This document shows, piece after piece, positions 23,957 through 35,934 of a stretch of 64,000 nt of DNA; positions within the stretch are counted from its first letter, which is position 1; every line of letters starts with the position of its first letter. The notes beneath the pieces are model-generated. The model did no database searches. It was not told where the DNA came from and saw only the letters and a list, made by a program, of their open reading frames with translations. Source of the DNA: Phycisphaeraceae bacterium (lineage in GTDB: Bacteria > Planctomycetota > Phycisphaerae > Phycisphaerales > SM1A02); NCBI GenBank assembly GCA_015709595.1, contig CP054178.1, positions 3,229,205-3,293,204 of the forward strand, in the 5' to 3' direction. The position numbers were made by a program, and so were the translations under genes.

Positions 23957-24922
23957 ATGCGAGTGCCACGGATGGCCGACACGCAGCTCCTCATCACCGA
24001 CCCCCTGCATCGGCAGATGATGCGCGCCACGCGGCCCGAGGCCGCGCGGGTCATCTTCGAATGGCTGACGGCGGAAATCCGCAACCCCAACACCCGCGCC
24101 GCCTACTACCGGGCGCTCCAGCAGTGGTCCGAATGGCTGGAGGACCAGGGCGGCACGTTTGAGGCCGCGACGACGCTCCAGGTTGCGTCGTTCATCGAGA
24201 CGCACCGCGGCAGCCTCGCGACGATCAAGCAGCGTCTGGCGGCCATCCGCGGGGCCTACGGGCGACTGACGGAGCGCGGGGTGATCGACGAGAATCCCGC
24301 GCTTCGCGTGCGCGGCCCGCGCTTCAAACGGCTGATCGGTGCGACGACGTGCCTCACGCGCGACGAGGCGACGCGACTGCTCAGCTGCATCGACGGCGAC
24401 ACCGACCGCGACTTGAGGGACCGCGCCGTCATCGCCACCATGCTCTACACGTGGCAGCGCGTGAGCAGCGTCTGCGCGCTCGACCTGGCCGACCTGGTGA
24501 GCGACCAGGGCGTGAAGTTCCTTCGCTTCCAGGTGAAGGGGGGACACGCGCACGCCGTGCCCGTTCACTCGAAATTGCGCGTGGTCCTCGACCGCTGGAT
24601 TGAGCGCCGCGGCGAGTGGGCGGGGCCGCTGTTCGTCGCCACCGACCCGACCAACCTCCGAAAACGCACGTTGACCAGGGCGCGAATGAACCGCGCGATG
24701 GTGGCGAACATCATCCGAACACGTTCCAGGCAGGCGGGCATCGAGACGATCGCCACGCCGCACACGATGCGCGCGACCGCCATCACGAATTACCTTGAAA
24801 ACGGCGGCAATCTGGAGGTTGCCCGCCGCATCGCGCGGCACAAGTCGATCAACACGACCCGGCTCTACGACCGCACCGGGGACGAACTGAAACTGACCGA
24901 GGTCGAGCGGGTCAACATCTAG
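23957..24922 (+). CDS. tyrosine recombinase/integrase of element 1
   Basis: This 321-residue protein has a SAM-like core-binding domain (about 40-110) and a catalytic domain with the full tyrosine recombinase set. These are Arg in WQRVSSVCALDLADL, Lys in RFQVKGGHAHAVPV, His-x-x-Arg in TPHTMRATAITNYL, a second His in RRIARHKSINTTR and the Tyr nucleophile in RLYDRTGDE. It lacks the long N-terminal arm-binding domain of lambda-type integrases and looks closer to compact Xer-like enzymes. This fits the dif-like look of the left end. Starts at 23924, 23957 and 23972 are all possible; 23957 follows the -10-like box. Confidence 0.93.
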   Translation: MRVPRMADTQLLITDPLHRQMMRATRPEAARVIFEWLTAEIRNPNTRAAYYRALQQWSEWLEDQGGTFEAATTLQVASFIETHRGSLATIKQRLAAIRGAYGRLTERGVIDENPALRVRGPRFKRLIGATTCLTRDEATRLLSCIDGDTDRDLRDRAVIATMLYTWQRVSSVCALDLADLVSDQGVKFLRFQVKGGHAHAVPVHSKLRVVLDRWIERRGEWAGPLFVATDPTNLRKRTLTRARMNRAMVANIIRTRSRQAGIETIATPHTMRATAITNYLENGGNLEVARRIARHKSINTTRLYDRTGDELKLTEVERVNI

Positions 24923-24985
24923 TGGTCGATCCACCGTCACCCCCCAACTTGACGGTGGTGGGGCACTTACCGTAGGGTTTTGAAG

Positions 24986-25387
24986 ATGGAACACCTCTCC
25001 CTCCAAGCCGCCGTGCTCCTCAACACAATCCGTATCTCGAATGAAACGATGGGGTCGCCGTGGGATGCGGCACACTTAGATCGCCTCGCCAAGTGCTTCT
25101 ATTGGGCCATGCAGGGGAAGGACCCATCAGAGCAAAGTGACGAGAGCCCCGTTCCCGCCGATGTCTTGGAAGAGTTCCATCGCGCCCTGCGCACGCTCAT
25201 GGCCAGGCGAATGATCGATCCAGTCAAGGCGTTCGGGATCGCCAACTTCGCAAAGGCGGACCGAGCCATCAGGAACGCGCGGTCGATGTATGGAGACTTT
25301 CCACTGCTGGCGGACCCGCCACCGTTGGAGGACATCGCCGGTGAGGTCGCGCGACTCCGAGAATCAGGAACGGATCATATATTATAG
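24986..25387 (+). CDS. hypothetical protein at the right end of element 1
   Basis: This 133-residue protein is unrecognised, helical and neutral (SLQAAVLLNTIRISNETMG, HLDRLAKCFYWAMQGKD, EEFHRALRTLMARRMIDPVKAFG). It is the last gene before the right end, and its stop codon falls inside the candidate attachment repeat, so its final codons come from the attachment site. A TTG at 24980 is an alternative start. Confidence 0.6.
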   Translation: MEHLSLQAAVLLNTIRISNETMGSPWDAAHLDRLAKCFYWAMQGKDPSEQSDESPVPADVLEEFHRALRTLMARRMIDPVKAFGIANFAKADRAIRNARSMYGDFPLLADPPPLEDIAGEVARLRESGTDHIL

Positions 25388-25392
25388 GACTT
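25376..25392. repeat. candidate attR of element 1
   Basis: CATATATTATAGGACTT is the partner of 13986-14002. It overlaps the stop codon of the 24986 gene and lies 36 bp before the end of the convergent ggt gene. Its AT content is exceptional for the surroundings. Confidence 0.45.
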
Positions 25393-25427
25393 TATTCTCC
25401 TTGGCCTGATGAACTCGACGACGGCAT

Positions 25428-27182
25428 CTACTCACCAGCAGGTACACCGCCTTTTCGTGGATCGCTGGCGGCGTGGATGACGCCTCCACGAACCACGACC
25501 ATCTGCACCACGCCGACATCCTTTGTCACACTGACCACGTGACCGAACCGTTCGAGCGATGTCGCCAGCCGCGAATCGCTCCAGCGGTCCTCCAAGAGCA
25601 GACGGTGCGGCATCCACTGATGGTGAAACCTCGGATGACCCACGGCTTCCCCGGCCGTTCGGTCGTGAATGAGTGCGTGCAGCAGGCATTGAAACGTGCT
25701 GGTGATGATGCGAGGCCCCCCGGAAGCGCCGGCGACGGCCACGGGTCTGTCGCCTCGCAGCACGATGGTTGGTGACATGCTGCTGAGAGGTCGCTTGCCG
25801 GGGACCGGGCGGTTAGCGTCGGATTGCCGCAGCCCGAAGGCATTGGCCTCGCCGCTCACGGTCGTGAAGTCGTCCATTTCGTTGTTCAGTGCGAAGCCGA
25901 ACCCCGGCACCGTCACAAGTGACCCATAAGACAGGTTGATGGTCTCGGTGCATGCCACCGCCATTCCCTCGGCATCGATGACGCTCAGGTGGCTGGTGCC
26001 GCCATCGTCGGGCGGCCCCAGGGTGGTGCCGTAGGCCTCCGGCTGCATGGTCCAGGTGCGGGAGATTCCCCACGCGAGGCGCTCCAGCGACCCCCGGTCG
26101 AGCAACTGTTCGATGGGAACCGGCACGAACGCGGGGTCGGCGAGGTATCGCGCCCGGTCGGCGAAGGCGTGCTTCATCAGTTCGGCGTAAAAGTGAATCG
26201 ACCCCGCGCTGACTGGCGAGAGCATCCGCACGTCGCTCCATCGCGCCTCGAGCATCGTGAACATCTGCAGCATGGCGACGCCGCCGCTGCTCGGCGGAGG
26301 CATGACGAGAACGTCCATGTCGCGGAATCGGCCCCGCAGGGGCTGAACTTCGCGCACGCGGTATCCAGTCAGGTCATCCTTTGTCAGGACGCCGCCCGTA
26401 TTCTGCGAGGCCTGCACGATGGCGTCGGCGATCTCGCCCCGGTAGAAGGCATCCGCGCCCTGCTCAACGATCAAACGCAGCGCCCTCGCCTGGGCGGGGT
26501 TGCGGATCACGTCGCCCACGCGGACGCGCCCGCCGAGGCACAGGTCGCTCCAGATCTCCTGCGCCATCCGGGCGGCTCGCGGATAACGCGCCATGGTGTC
26601 GGCCAGGGCGCGCGCCGCGGACACGTGATCGGCGTCCGCGGCGAAGCCCTCCTCGGCGGCTCGGATCGCCGGAGCGAGCACCGTGGCCCGGTCGAGCCGA
26701 CCATACTTCTCCAAGGCATGAAGCAGACCGGCCACGGTGCCCGGCACGCCACTGGCCGCTCCTCCGAAGCGGCTGGCGGCGGGGTCGTTCTGTGTTTCGT
26801 AAAACGCGGGGCCGATGCCGGCGGGGCAGGTCTCACGGTAGTTGATGGCGGTGGTAAGGGCTGGCTGGTCGTTCCCTGCGGGCCGGTGGATGAGCATGAA
26901 CCCCCCGCCGCCAATGCCGCAGGAATAGGGTCGAACCACTGACAGGCAGAAACTGGTCGCAACGGCGGCATCCACGGCATTGCCCCCCCGACGCAGCATC
27001 TCTGCTCCGGCCTGGGAGGCCACCGGGTGATCCGCGGCGACGGCGAATCGCGTGAACATGTGATTGGGCGTCTCGATGCCGCCCACGCCGACGGCGGCCG
27101 GGGCGTGACACCCGGTCAGCGCCGTCGCCACTCCCAGCGTCGCCGCGGCGATCAGACGATTCAACTGAACGATTCGTCGCAT
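25428..27182 (-). CDS. ggt: gamma-glutamyltranspeptidase
   Basis: This 584-residue Ntn-hydrolase is made as a precursor that cleaves itself before a catalytic Thr, here in DDGGTSHLSVIDAEG at about residue 388. It removes gamma-glutamyl groups from glutathione-like compounds outside the cytoplasm. The N terminus has a lipoprotein-type signal with LTGC, so it is probably membrane-tethered. Other family segments are AADHPVASQAGAEMLRRGGNAVDAA, CGIGGGGFML and KRPLSSMSPTIV. GGAGG lies upstream of the ATG. It follows the Gfo/Idh gene by 24 nt. Confidence 0.95.
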   Translation of the reverse strand: MRRIVQLNRLIAAATLGVATALTGCHAPAAVGVGGIETPNHMFTRFAVAADHPVASQAGAEMLRRGGNAVDAAVATSFCLSVVRPYSCGIGGGGFMLIHRPAGNDQPALTTAINYRETCPAGIGPAFYETQNDPAASRFGGAASGVPGTVAGLLHALEKYGRLDRATVLAPAIRAAEEGFAADADHVSAARALADTMARYPRAARMAQEIWSDLCLGGRVRVGDVIRNPAQARALRLIVEQGADAFYRGEIADAIVQASQNTGGVLTKDDLTGYRVREVQPLRGRFRDMDVLVMPPPSSGGVAMLQMFTMLEARWSDVRMLSPVSAGSIHFYAELMKHAFADRARYLADPAFVPVPIEQLLDRGSLERLAWGISRTWTMQPEAYGTTLGPPDDGGTSHLSVIDAEGMAVACTETINLSYGSLVTVPGFGFALNNEMDDFTTVSGEANAFGLRQSDANRPVPGKRPLSSMSPTIVLRGDRPVAVAGASGGPRIITSTFQCLLHALIHDRTAGEAVGHPRFHHQWMPHRLLLEDRWSDSRLATSLERFGHVVSVTKDVGVVQMVVVRGGVIHAASDPRKGGVPAGE

Positions 27183-27206
27183 GACGTGTTCCTCCGCTGC
27201 TTCCGC

Positions 27207-28238
27207 CTACCGCGACGCTGGTGCGAAGTTGACGGGTCGTCCCGTGCGAATCGACTCGCGCTCGCATTCAATCAGACGCACGGCCTCCGCGCCGTCATGC
27301 ATGGACACCTGCGGCACGGGAGTCCCCTGCTCGATGGCGTCAAGGAACGCCCGCACCTCGTATCGGTAGCCATCGCCGGGTGGCAGCTCGACGGGCTCGT
27401 CGTCGCCGCCGCGCCTCAGCCGCAGAACTGGCGTCTGGGAAAGATCGAACACCGCCTCGGCCTGCTCGAAACGGACGTGAAATCGCATCACGAACGGGGC
27501 CTCGGCGTCACGACGCCACCCCCCTTCCGCGGTGATCTCGACATGCGGCATGGCGTCGAAGCGGTAGCGCGTGACCACGTGGTCCGTGCCGGTGGGATCT
27601 TCATCGCCGGGGCGGGACTCAACCGTCCGCGGGTTCCCGAAGCAGGATCGTACGAAATCCGCGTCGTGGATGTGCAGGTCGAGCATCGCGCCGCCCGACT
27701 GGGCCGGGTCGGTGTAGAACGACGACCAGCCCGGCCTCGCCCCCATGCGAAGAAACGACGCCGCCTGCACGGGACCGTACGGCTCTTCGCGGATGATCTC
27801 GCGCAGCCACGACCAGCCGGGCCAGAAGCGCATGCACATCGCGGGCATGGCGACCAGACCGGGATGGCGCGAGGCCTCGTCCACCGCGAGCCGCGACGCC
27901 GCAGACGAAAGCCCCAGCGGCTTCTCCACCATGACGTGCTTGCCTGAGCGAAGCGCCGCGATGGTCAGATCGACGTGCGTCGCCGTGGGCGTGCAGATCG
28001 AAACCGCCTGCACCGCCGGGTCGTCGAGCAGGGCGGCGACGCTGTCGTGCAGGCGCACCGTGGCGGGGTCGATCTCGCCCGCGCCCAGGCCGGCGATGTT
28101 GCCCTGCACATCCTTTCGCTGGAAGCGCGTGGGGTTCAGGTCGGCGATGGCGCGGAGCTGGGCGCGAAGGTCAATTGCGTACGCCTGGGCGTGCGTCCGA
28201 CCCATGAGTCCGAAGCCGATGATTCCCACGCCGATCAT
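27207..28238 (-). CDS. Gfo/Idh/MocA-family oxidoreductase
   Basis: This 343-residue NAD(P)-dependent sugar or inositol dehydrogenase-type enzyme has an N-terminal Rossmann fold (VGIIGFGLMGRTHAQAY) and the HVMVEKPLGLSSAASR motif with the catalytic Lys. Its C-terminal alpha/beta domain includes SGGAMLDLHIHDADFVRSCFG, with the His/Asp usual for substrate binding. The substrate is not predictable. It overlaps the upstream isomerase gene by 4 nt (ATGA), so the two probably act in one carbohydrate pathway. Confidence 0.94.
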   Translation of the reverse strand: MIGVGIIGFGLMGRTHAQAYAIDLRAQLRAIADLNPTRFQRKDVQGNIAGLGAGEIDPATVRLHDSVAALLDDPAVQAVSICTPTATHVDLTIAALRSGKHVMVEKPLGLSSAASRLAVDEASRHPGLVAMPAMCMRFWPGWSWLREIIREEPYGPVQAASFLRMGARPGWSSFYTDPAQSGGAMLDLHIHDADFVRSCFGNPRTVESRPGDEDPTGTDHVVTRYRFDAMPHVEITAEGGWRRDAEAPFVMRFHVRFEQAEAVFDLSQTPVLRLRRGGDDEPVELPPGDGYRYEVRAFLDAIEQGTPVPQVSMHDGAEAVRLIECERESIRTGRPVNFAPASR

Positions 28239-29086
28239 GCGATGGCTCCCGGCGCCGCCAGCAGTCGTCGGACGTGATCGCGGGCGACGGCAATGTCGTG
28301 CTCACGATGCTCCCCCGCCTCCCGCTCGATGATCAGGTCGACAGGTCGAGGCAGATCGCGCACGATGCCGAGAAACGCCGGCCAGACCACGGCGCCCTCC
28401 CCCACCGGCGTCTCGGCGCCCCAGGTGCCGGGCTTCGTCGTTGGACGCGCATCCTTGACATGAACCTGCACCACGTGGTCGGCCAAGGCCCGCAGCGAGG
28501 TGACGGGGTCACCCATGCCGTAGAGGATCATGTTGGCGGGATCAAAGTTGACATGCACGTTGGGGGCGTCCAGTTCAGCCAGCACGTCAAGCAGCGTGTC
28601 CGCCGTCTCCTGACCGGTTTCCAACCCCAGTTGCACGCCGGCCTGGGCGAAGGCGGCGGCGACCGCTCGAAGCCGCTCCAGCATCACGCCGCGCCGCGGG
28701 TCGGCCGCCTCATGAGGCAGGAATCCCGCGTGAAACGTGACGAGTGGAATGCCCTCCCCCGCCGCCAGGTCGGCGACGCGTCTGGCGCGGTCGAGATTGG
28801 TCGGCCAGAGGGCGTCGCTGGCCACGCCTCCTGTCTCGCGGATCGAGTCGAGCGTGGAGTAATCCTCTCCCAGCATCGACAGCATGCCTGAAACGACGCG
28901 AACGCCCGCGTCGCGCAGCAGCTCGATGGCGCTTGCCCAGTTTGCCGGGTCATCCACGATGGGGGTCAGCGCCAGTTGACAGGCGTCCAGGCGGAGTCGG
29001 TTCAGCGCGTCTCGCAACGCCGCGGGATGCTTCGGACGAAGACTCCAGCTGCAGACGCCGACGGTTTGTCGGGAATCACGTCGCAT
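28235..29086 (-). CDS. sugar phosphate isomerase/epimerase-like TIM barrel
   Basis: The 283-residue protein belongs to the AP-endonuclease-2/xylose-isomerase-like TIM-barrel superfamily. It shows GVCSWSLRPKHP at the first strand, LVTFHAGFLPHE, LGLETGQETADTLLDVL, VNFDPANMILYGMGDP and VVQVHVKDARPT, and ends with VDLIIEREAGEHRE, which supplies metal ligands. It starts a three-gene minus-strand operon with the oxidoreductase and ggt. Proteins of this type usually isomerise or epimerise keto sugars or inositols. Confidence 0.92.
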   Translation of the reverse strand: MRRDSRQTVGVCSWSLRPKHPAALRDALNRLRLDACQLALTPIVDDPANWASAIELLRDAGVRVVSGMLSMLGEDYSTLDSIRETGGVASDALWPTNLDRARRVADLAAGEGIPLVTFHAGFLPHEAADPRRGVMLERLRAVAAAFAQAGVQLGLETGQETADTLLDVLAELDAPNVHVNFDPANMILYGMGDPVTSLRALADHVVQVHVKDARPTTKPGTWGAETPVGEGAVVWPAFLGIVRDLPRPVDLIIEREAGEHREHDIAVARDHVRRLLAAPGAIA

Positions 29087-29228
29087 CGACGCACCCCGGG
29101 TGGTGTTTGACCGATATCATGGACGGATTGGAACGGATTTGGGAGGTTCCTGCAACCGGTGGAAGCGGGCTCCCAAGCCGTGTAGGATCGCCGACCTTTC
29201 CCTGAAGCCCCGGCGCTCAAGGTGGGAC

Positions 29229-29876
29229 GTGTCAACGACGCGCATCGAAACCGCACTGACCGATCCGATCAATGGCGAGCGACAGCTTGTGGTGAGTGGT
29301 CCGCGCGCCTGGGCGGGAACCGAGAAGAAGCGCACGCTCGGGCAGCGGCTTGAGGCGTACATCAGTCGTCTGAGCACCAAGAACAACTTCTGGCACAAGA
29401 TGTGCTCGATGATCTGGCTGCCCTACGCCTTCTCCTCGGGCATCCGGATGAAGCGGCTCGACTCCAAGCGCTTCCGGGCGGTGCTGCCCTTCAAGCGATT
29501 CAACCGCAACTGGTACAACGCCATGGCCGGAGCCGCCCTGCTGGGCAACTCCGAGGTGGCGGCGGGCATGTATCTCTTCGCCGAGATCGGCAGCGACTAC
29601 ATCGTGGTCTGCAAGGAGATGCAGTACAAGTTCCTGCGCCCGTGCATGGGGCCGGCGGTGTACACGGTCGTTTCCAGCGAGGATCTCAAGGAAAAGGTCG
29701 CTGCCGGCGGCGAGTTCAACATCCGGCTCGAGATGGAGATCCGCCAGCAGCTCAGGAAGCGGGGCAAGGAAATCCGCGTCGGCCGGTGCGACATCACCTT
29801 CCACTGCACGCCCAAGGCGCAGCATCGTGCCCGCGACGAGCGGCGCTCCACCCGTTCCAAGACCAAGTCGAAGTGA
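29229..29876 (+). CDS. DUF4442/hotdog-thioesterase-like protein
   Basis: This protein of about 215 residues resembles DUF4442-type hotdog proteins related to PaaI thioesterases: a helical N terminus, then FSSGIRMKRLDSKRFRAVLPFKRFNRNWYNAMAGAALLGNSEVAAG, matching the central helix and strand of the fold. A basic C-terminal tail of about 25 residues follows. Activity on acyl-CoA is an inference. The start is uncertain: GTG 29229 has GGTGGGA upstream, while the ATG at 29100 would add 43 residues lacking any domain. Confidence 0.75.
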   Translation: MSTTRIETALTDPINGERQLVVSGPRAWAGTEKKRTLGQRLEAYISRLSTKNNFWHKMCSMIWLPYAFSSGIRMKRLDSKRFRAVLPFKRFNRNWYNAMAGAALLGNSEVAAGMYLFAEIGSDYIVVCKEMQYKFLRPCMGPAVYTVVSSEDLKEKVAAGGEFNIRLEMEIRQQLRKRGKEIRVGRCDITFHCTPKAQHRARDERRSTRSKTKSK

Positions 29877-29982
29877 TCGCGCATGAAGCGTCCGCGGTGA
29901 TGACCGAACCGCGCTTCGCCCCGGCGCGATCCCTGCCGGAATCGTCGATGCCCTTCTCCACCCGCTCCCCCGCTCCCGCGAC

Positions 29983-31143
29983 ATGAAAGCCCTGCACACC
30001 GTACTCTGGGGCCTGTTCTGTGCGTGCAGCTGGACGTGGTGCATCGGCATGTACCTGCCCATCCTGCTCATGGAGCGATGGGCCTGGCCGGGTTTTGCGG
30101 TCTTTCTGATCGCCAATGTTGTGGGATGTGCGGCGTTCGGATACATCGTGCGCACCCCGGCGCGAAGCGAGCGGATGATCCGCGACCACGCCCCCGCGAT
30201 GGTGGGTTTCTCCGTCGTGGCGATCGCATTCCACCTGTTCTTCATCACCTACCTGTTCACCGACATCGTTCGACTGGACGCCAATCGGACGCTTCCACTG
30301 CTGGCGGCGATCGGCGTCTACGTCGTCGCCTCCGGACTCTCCTGGCTGGGCGATCGCGCCTGGCTGGTGCTGGCCGTGGTGACCTACACCGCGTCCATGT
30401 GGCTCATTGCGGGATGCGGCGGAGAGACCCGCGCGCTGGAGCGGATCGCCGGGTGGAACCAGCCGGAAACGCTGCTGATGATGCTGCCGGTGCTGGTGGC
30501 GGGGTTCTGGTGCTGCCCGCGGCTGGACCTCACGTTCCACCGGGCGCTGCAGCGCAGTCCGTCGCGTCACGCCTTCCTCGTGTTCGGGGTCGCCTTCGCC
30601 GTGCTGGTGGCCGGAACGTTGTTCATCTGGCGCGGGCCGGAGGATCTGGCTGTGGTGCGGCTGGGCGCGGCGCACCTGCTGGCCCAGAGCGTGTTCACGG
30701 TGGGGGCGCACCTGCGGGAAATCCGGCTTGTTCCCGCTTCCGGCGGCGCGCCGGCGCGGTCGGTTGTGTTGCTGATCCCGCTGCTGGCGATCATGCTGCT
30801 TCCGGCCTTCAAGTCGATCGTCTCGGGCGTCCTGCGCCCGGGCGAAGACCTCTACATCCGATTTTTCGTCTTCTACGGACTGATCTTTCCGGCGTACGTG
30901 ATGGCGTTCATGACGTCGGACGCGTCCGGCGCGCCTCGCCCGCGCGGGTGGATCATTCTGGTCATGGTCGTCATGCTGCTGGCGCCGATCTATGAAATCG
31001 GATTCATCCACGAACGGTATGCGTGGATGCTCGTGCCGACGGGGATTGCCGCGGCGTGGCTGGTGATGCGGCGACGGGTCGCGCCGTGGGGAATGAAAGC
31101 GCCCGTCGATGAAGCGACGGGCGCGGGTTCCAATGGCTCTTGA
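29983..31143 (+). CDS. multi-pass integral membrane protein of unknown function
   Basis: The 386-residue protein contains about ten hydrophobic segments, starting VLWGLFCACSWTWCIGMYLPILLM and ending YAWMLVPTGIAAAWLVM, with short polar loops. No transporter or enzyme motif stands out. It is flanked by the thioesterase-like gene and the convergent secA, with no operon partner. Confidence 0.8.
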   Translation: MKALHTVLWGLFCACSWTWCIGMYLPILLMERWAWPGFAVFLIANVVGCAAFGYIVRTPARSERMIRDHAPAMVGFSVVAIAFHLFFITYLFTDIVRLDANRTLPLLAAIGVYVVASGLSWLGDRAWLVLAVVTYTASMWLIAGCGGETRALERIAGWNQPETLLMMLPVLVAGFWCCPRLDLTFHRALQRSPSRHAFLVFGVAFAVLVAGTLFIWRGPEDLAVVRLGAAHLLAQSVFTVGAHLREIRLVPASGGAPARSVVLLIPLLAIMLLPAFKSIVSGVLRPGEDLYIRFFVFYGLIFPAYVMAFMTSDASGAPRPRGWIILVMVVMLLAPIYEIGFIHERYAWMLVPTGIAAAWLVMRRRVAPWGMKAPVDEATGAGSNGS

Positions 31144-31206
31144 GCGCTGCGGGTCGGTGGATGACTCGTGATCCACCGTTCCCTCATGGTCACGGCCTGA
31201 CCACGC

Positions 31207-35331
<4,125 letters not shown>

Positions 35332-35434
35332 CGGACACCTCTTGACGAATGGGAACCTCGACGGAGCGTGCAAACCCGACACCCGCCGCGACGAACGCGG
35401 ACAGGCGGCGACGGATCAGCGGCCAAGGCCGCGA

Positions 35435-35803
35435 TCAGCACGTCGGAGGCGGAAGATCGATGAATGCCGGAAGAAGCGTCGGCAGCCCGGACGGGCGCGT
35501 CTCGCTCCGGTTGACCGGGGCGGTCTGATGGACCGTCGGCGTCAATCCCCCCGTGCGTCCCGGGACCAGGAAGACGGTGGTCGCATGGTCCAGCCCGAAA
35601 AGGTCTCGCGCCGCGTTGACCGCGGCCGCCACGATGCGCACGGCCTGATCGTCCACCAGCCGCGTGCGGGCCTCGGGATTTCGCATCAGCGACCCGGCGC
35701 GGGCCTCGGGGGTGACGCACACCGCCGTCAACGCCAGCGCAAAGGCCACCGCCAGCGTGGCGTTGGCCGGGGATCGATCGGTTGTGCGGAAGAGGGAGCG
35801 CAT
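35435..35803 (-). CDS. small secreted hypothetical protein
   Basis: This 122-residue protein has an N-terminal signal peptide ([25 protein letters not shown]). The rest is a short helix ([18 protein letters not shown]) and a low-complexity Pro/Thr tail. It lies 103 nt upstream of secA on the same strand, and a GATACT box ends 9 nt before its ATG. No family is recognised. Confidence 0.55.
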   Translation of the reverse strand: MRSLFRTTDRSPANATLAVAFALALTAVCVTPEARAGSLMRNPEARTRLVDDQAVRIVAAAVNAARDLFGLDHATTVFLVPGRTGGLTPTVHQTAPVNRSETRPSGLPTLLPAFIDLPPPTC

Positions 35804-35934
35804 CGACCCAGAAGTATCGGCGTGAAACCCATGCGGGGCAACTGGAATCTACAGGGATGGCGTCAGGAGGGCGGCACGGGAGCAAGGCATCGAAGGATCA
35901 AGGACCGAGGCGCCAGGCCAGAGACGAGGCAACC

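Larger units (their letters stand above)
13986..25392. mobile_element. integrated tailless-phage-like element (element 1)
   Basis: About 11.4 kb between two imperfect 17-bp repeats (13986-14002 and 25376-25392, 15 of 17 identical). It holds a tightly packed co-directional cassette of virion-type genes, a toxin-antitoxin/nuclease operon on the other strand and a tyrosine integrase. Gene overlaps of the ATGA/GTGA type, short membrane proteins and beta-rich candidate capsid proteins point to a virus. No portal, terminase, tail or packaging ATPase is visible. The exact ends are uncertain because the terminal repeats are imperfect. Confidence 0.75.

Noticed and set aside
24923-24985. Attachment site immediately after the element 1 integrase
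   Set aside because: The short shared string TGGTCGATCCA with about 13885 is a weak, isolated match, and the following gene appears to belong to the element.
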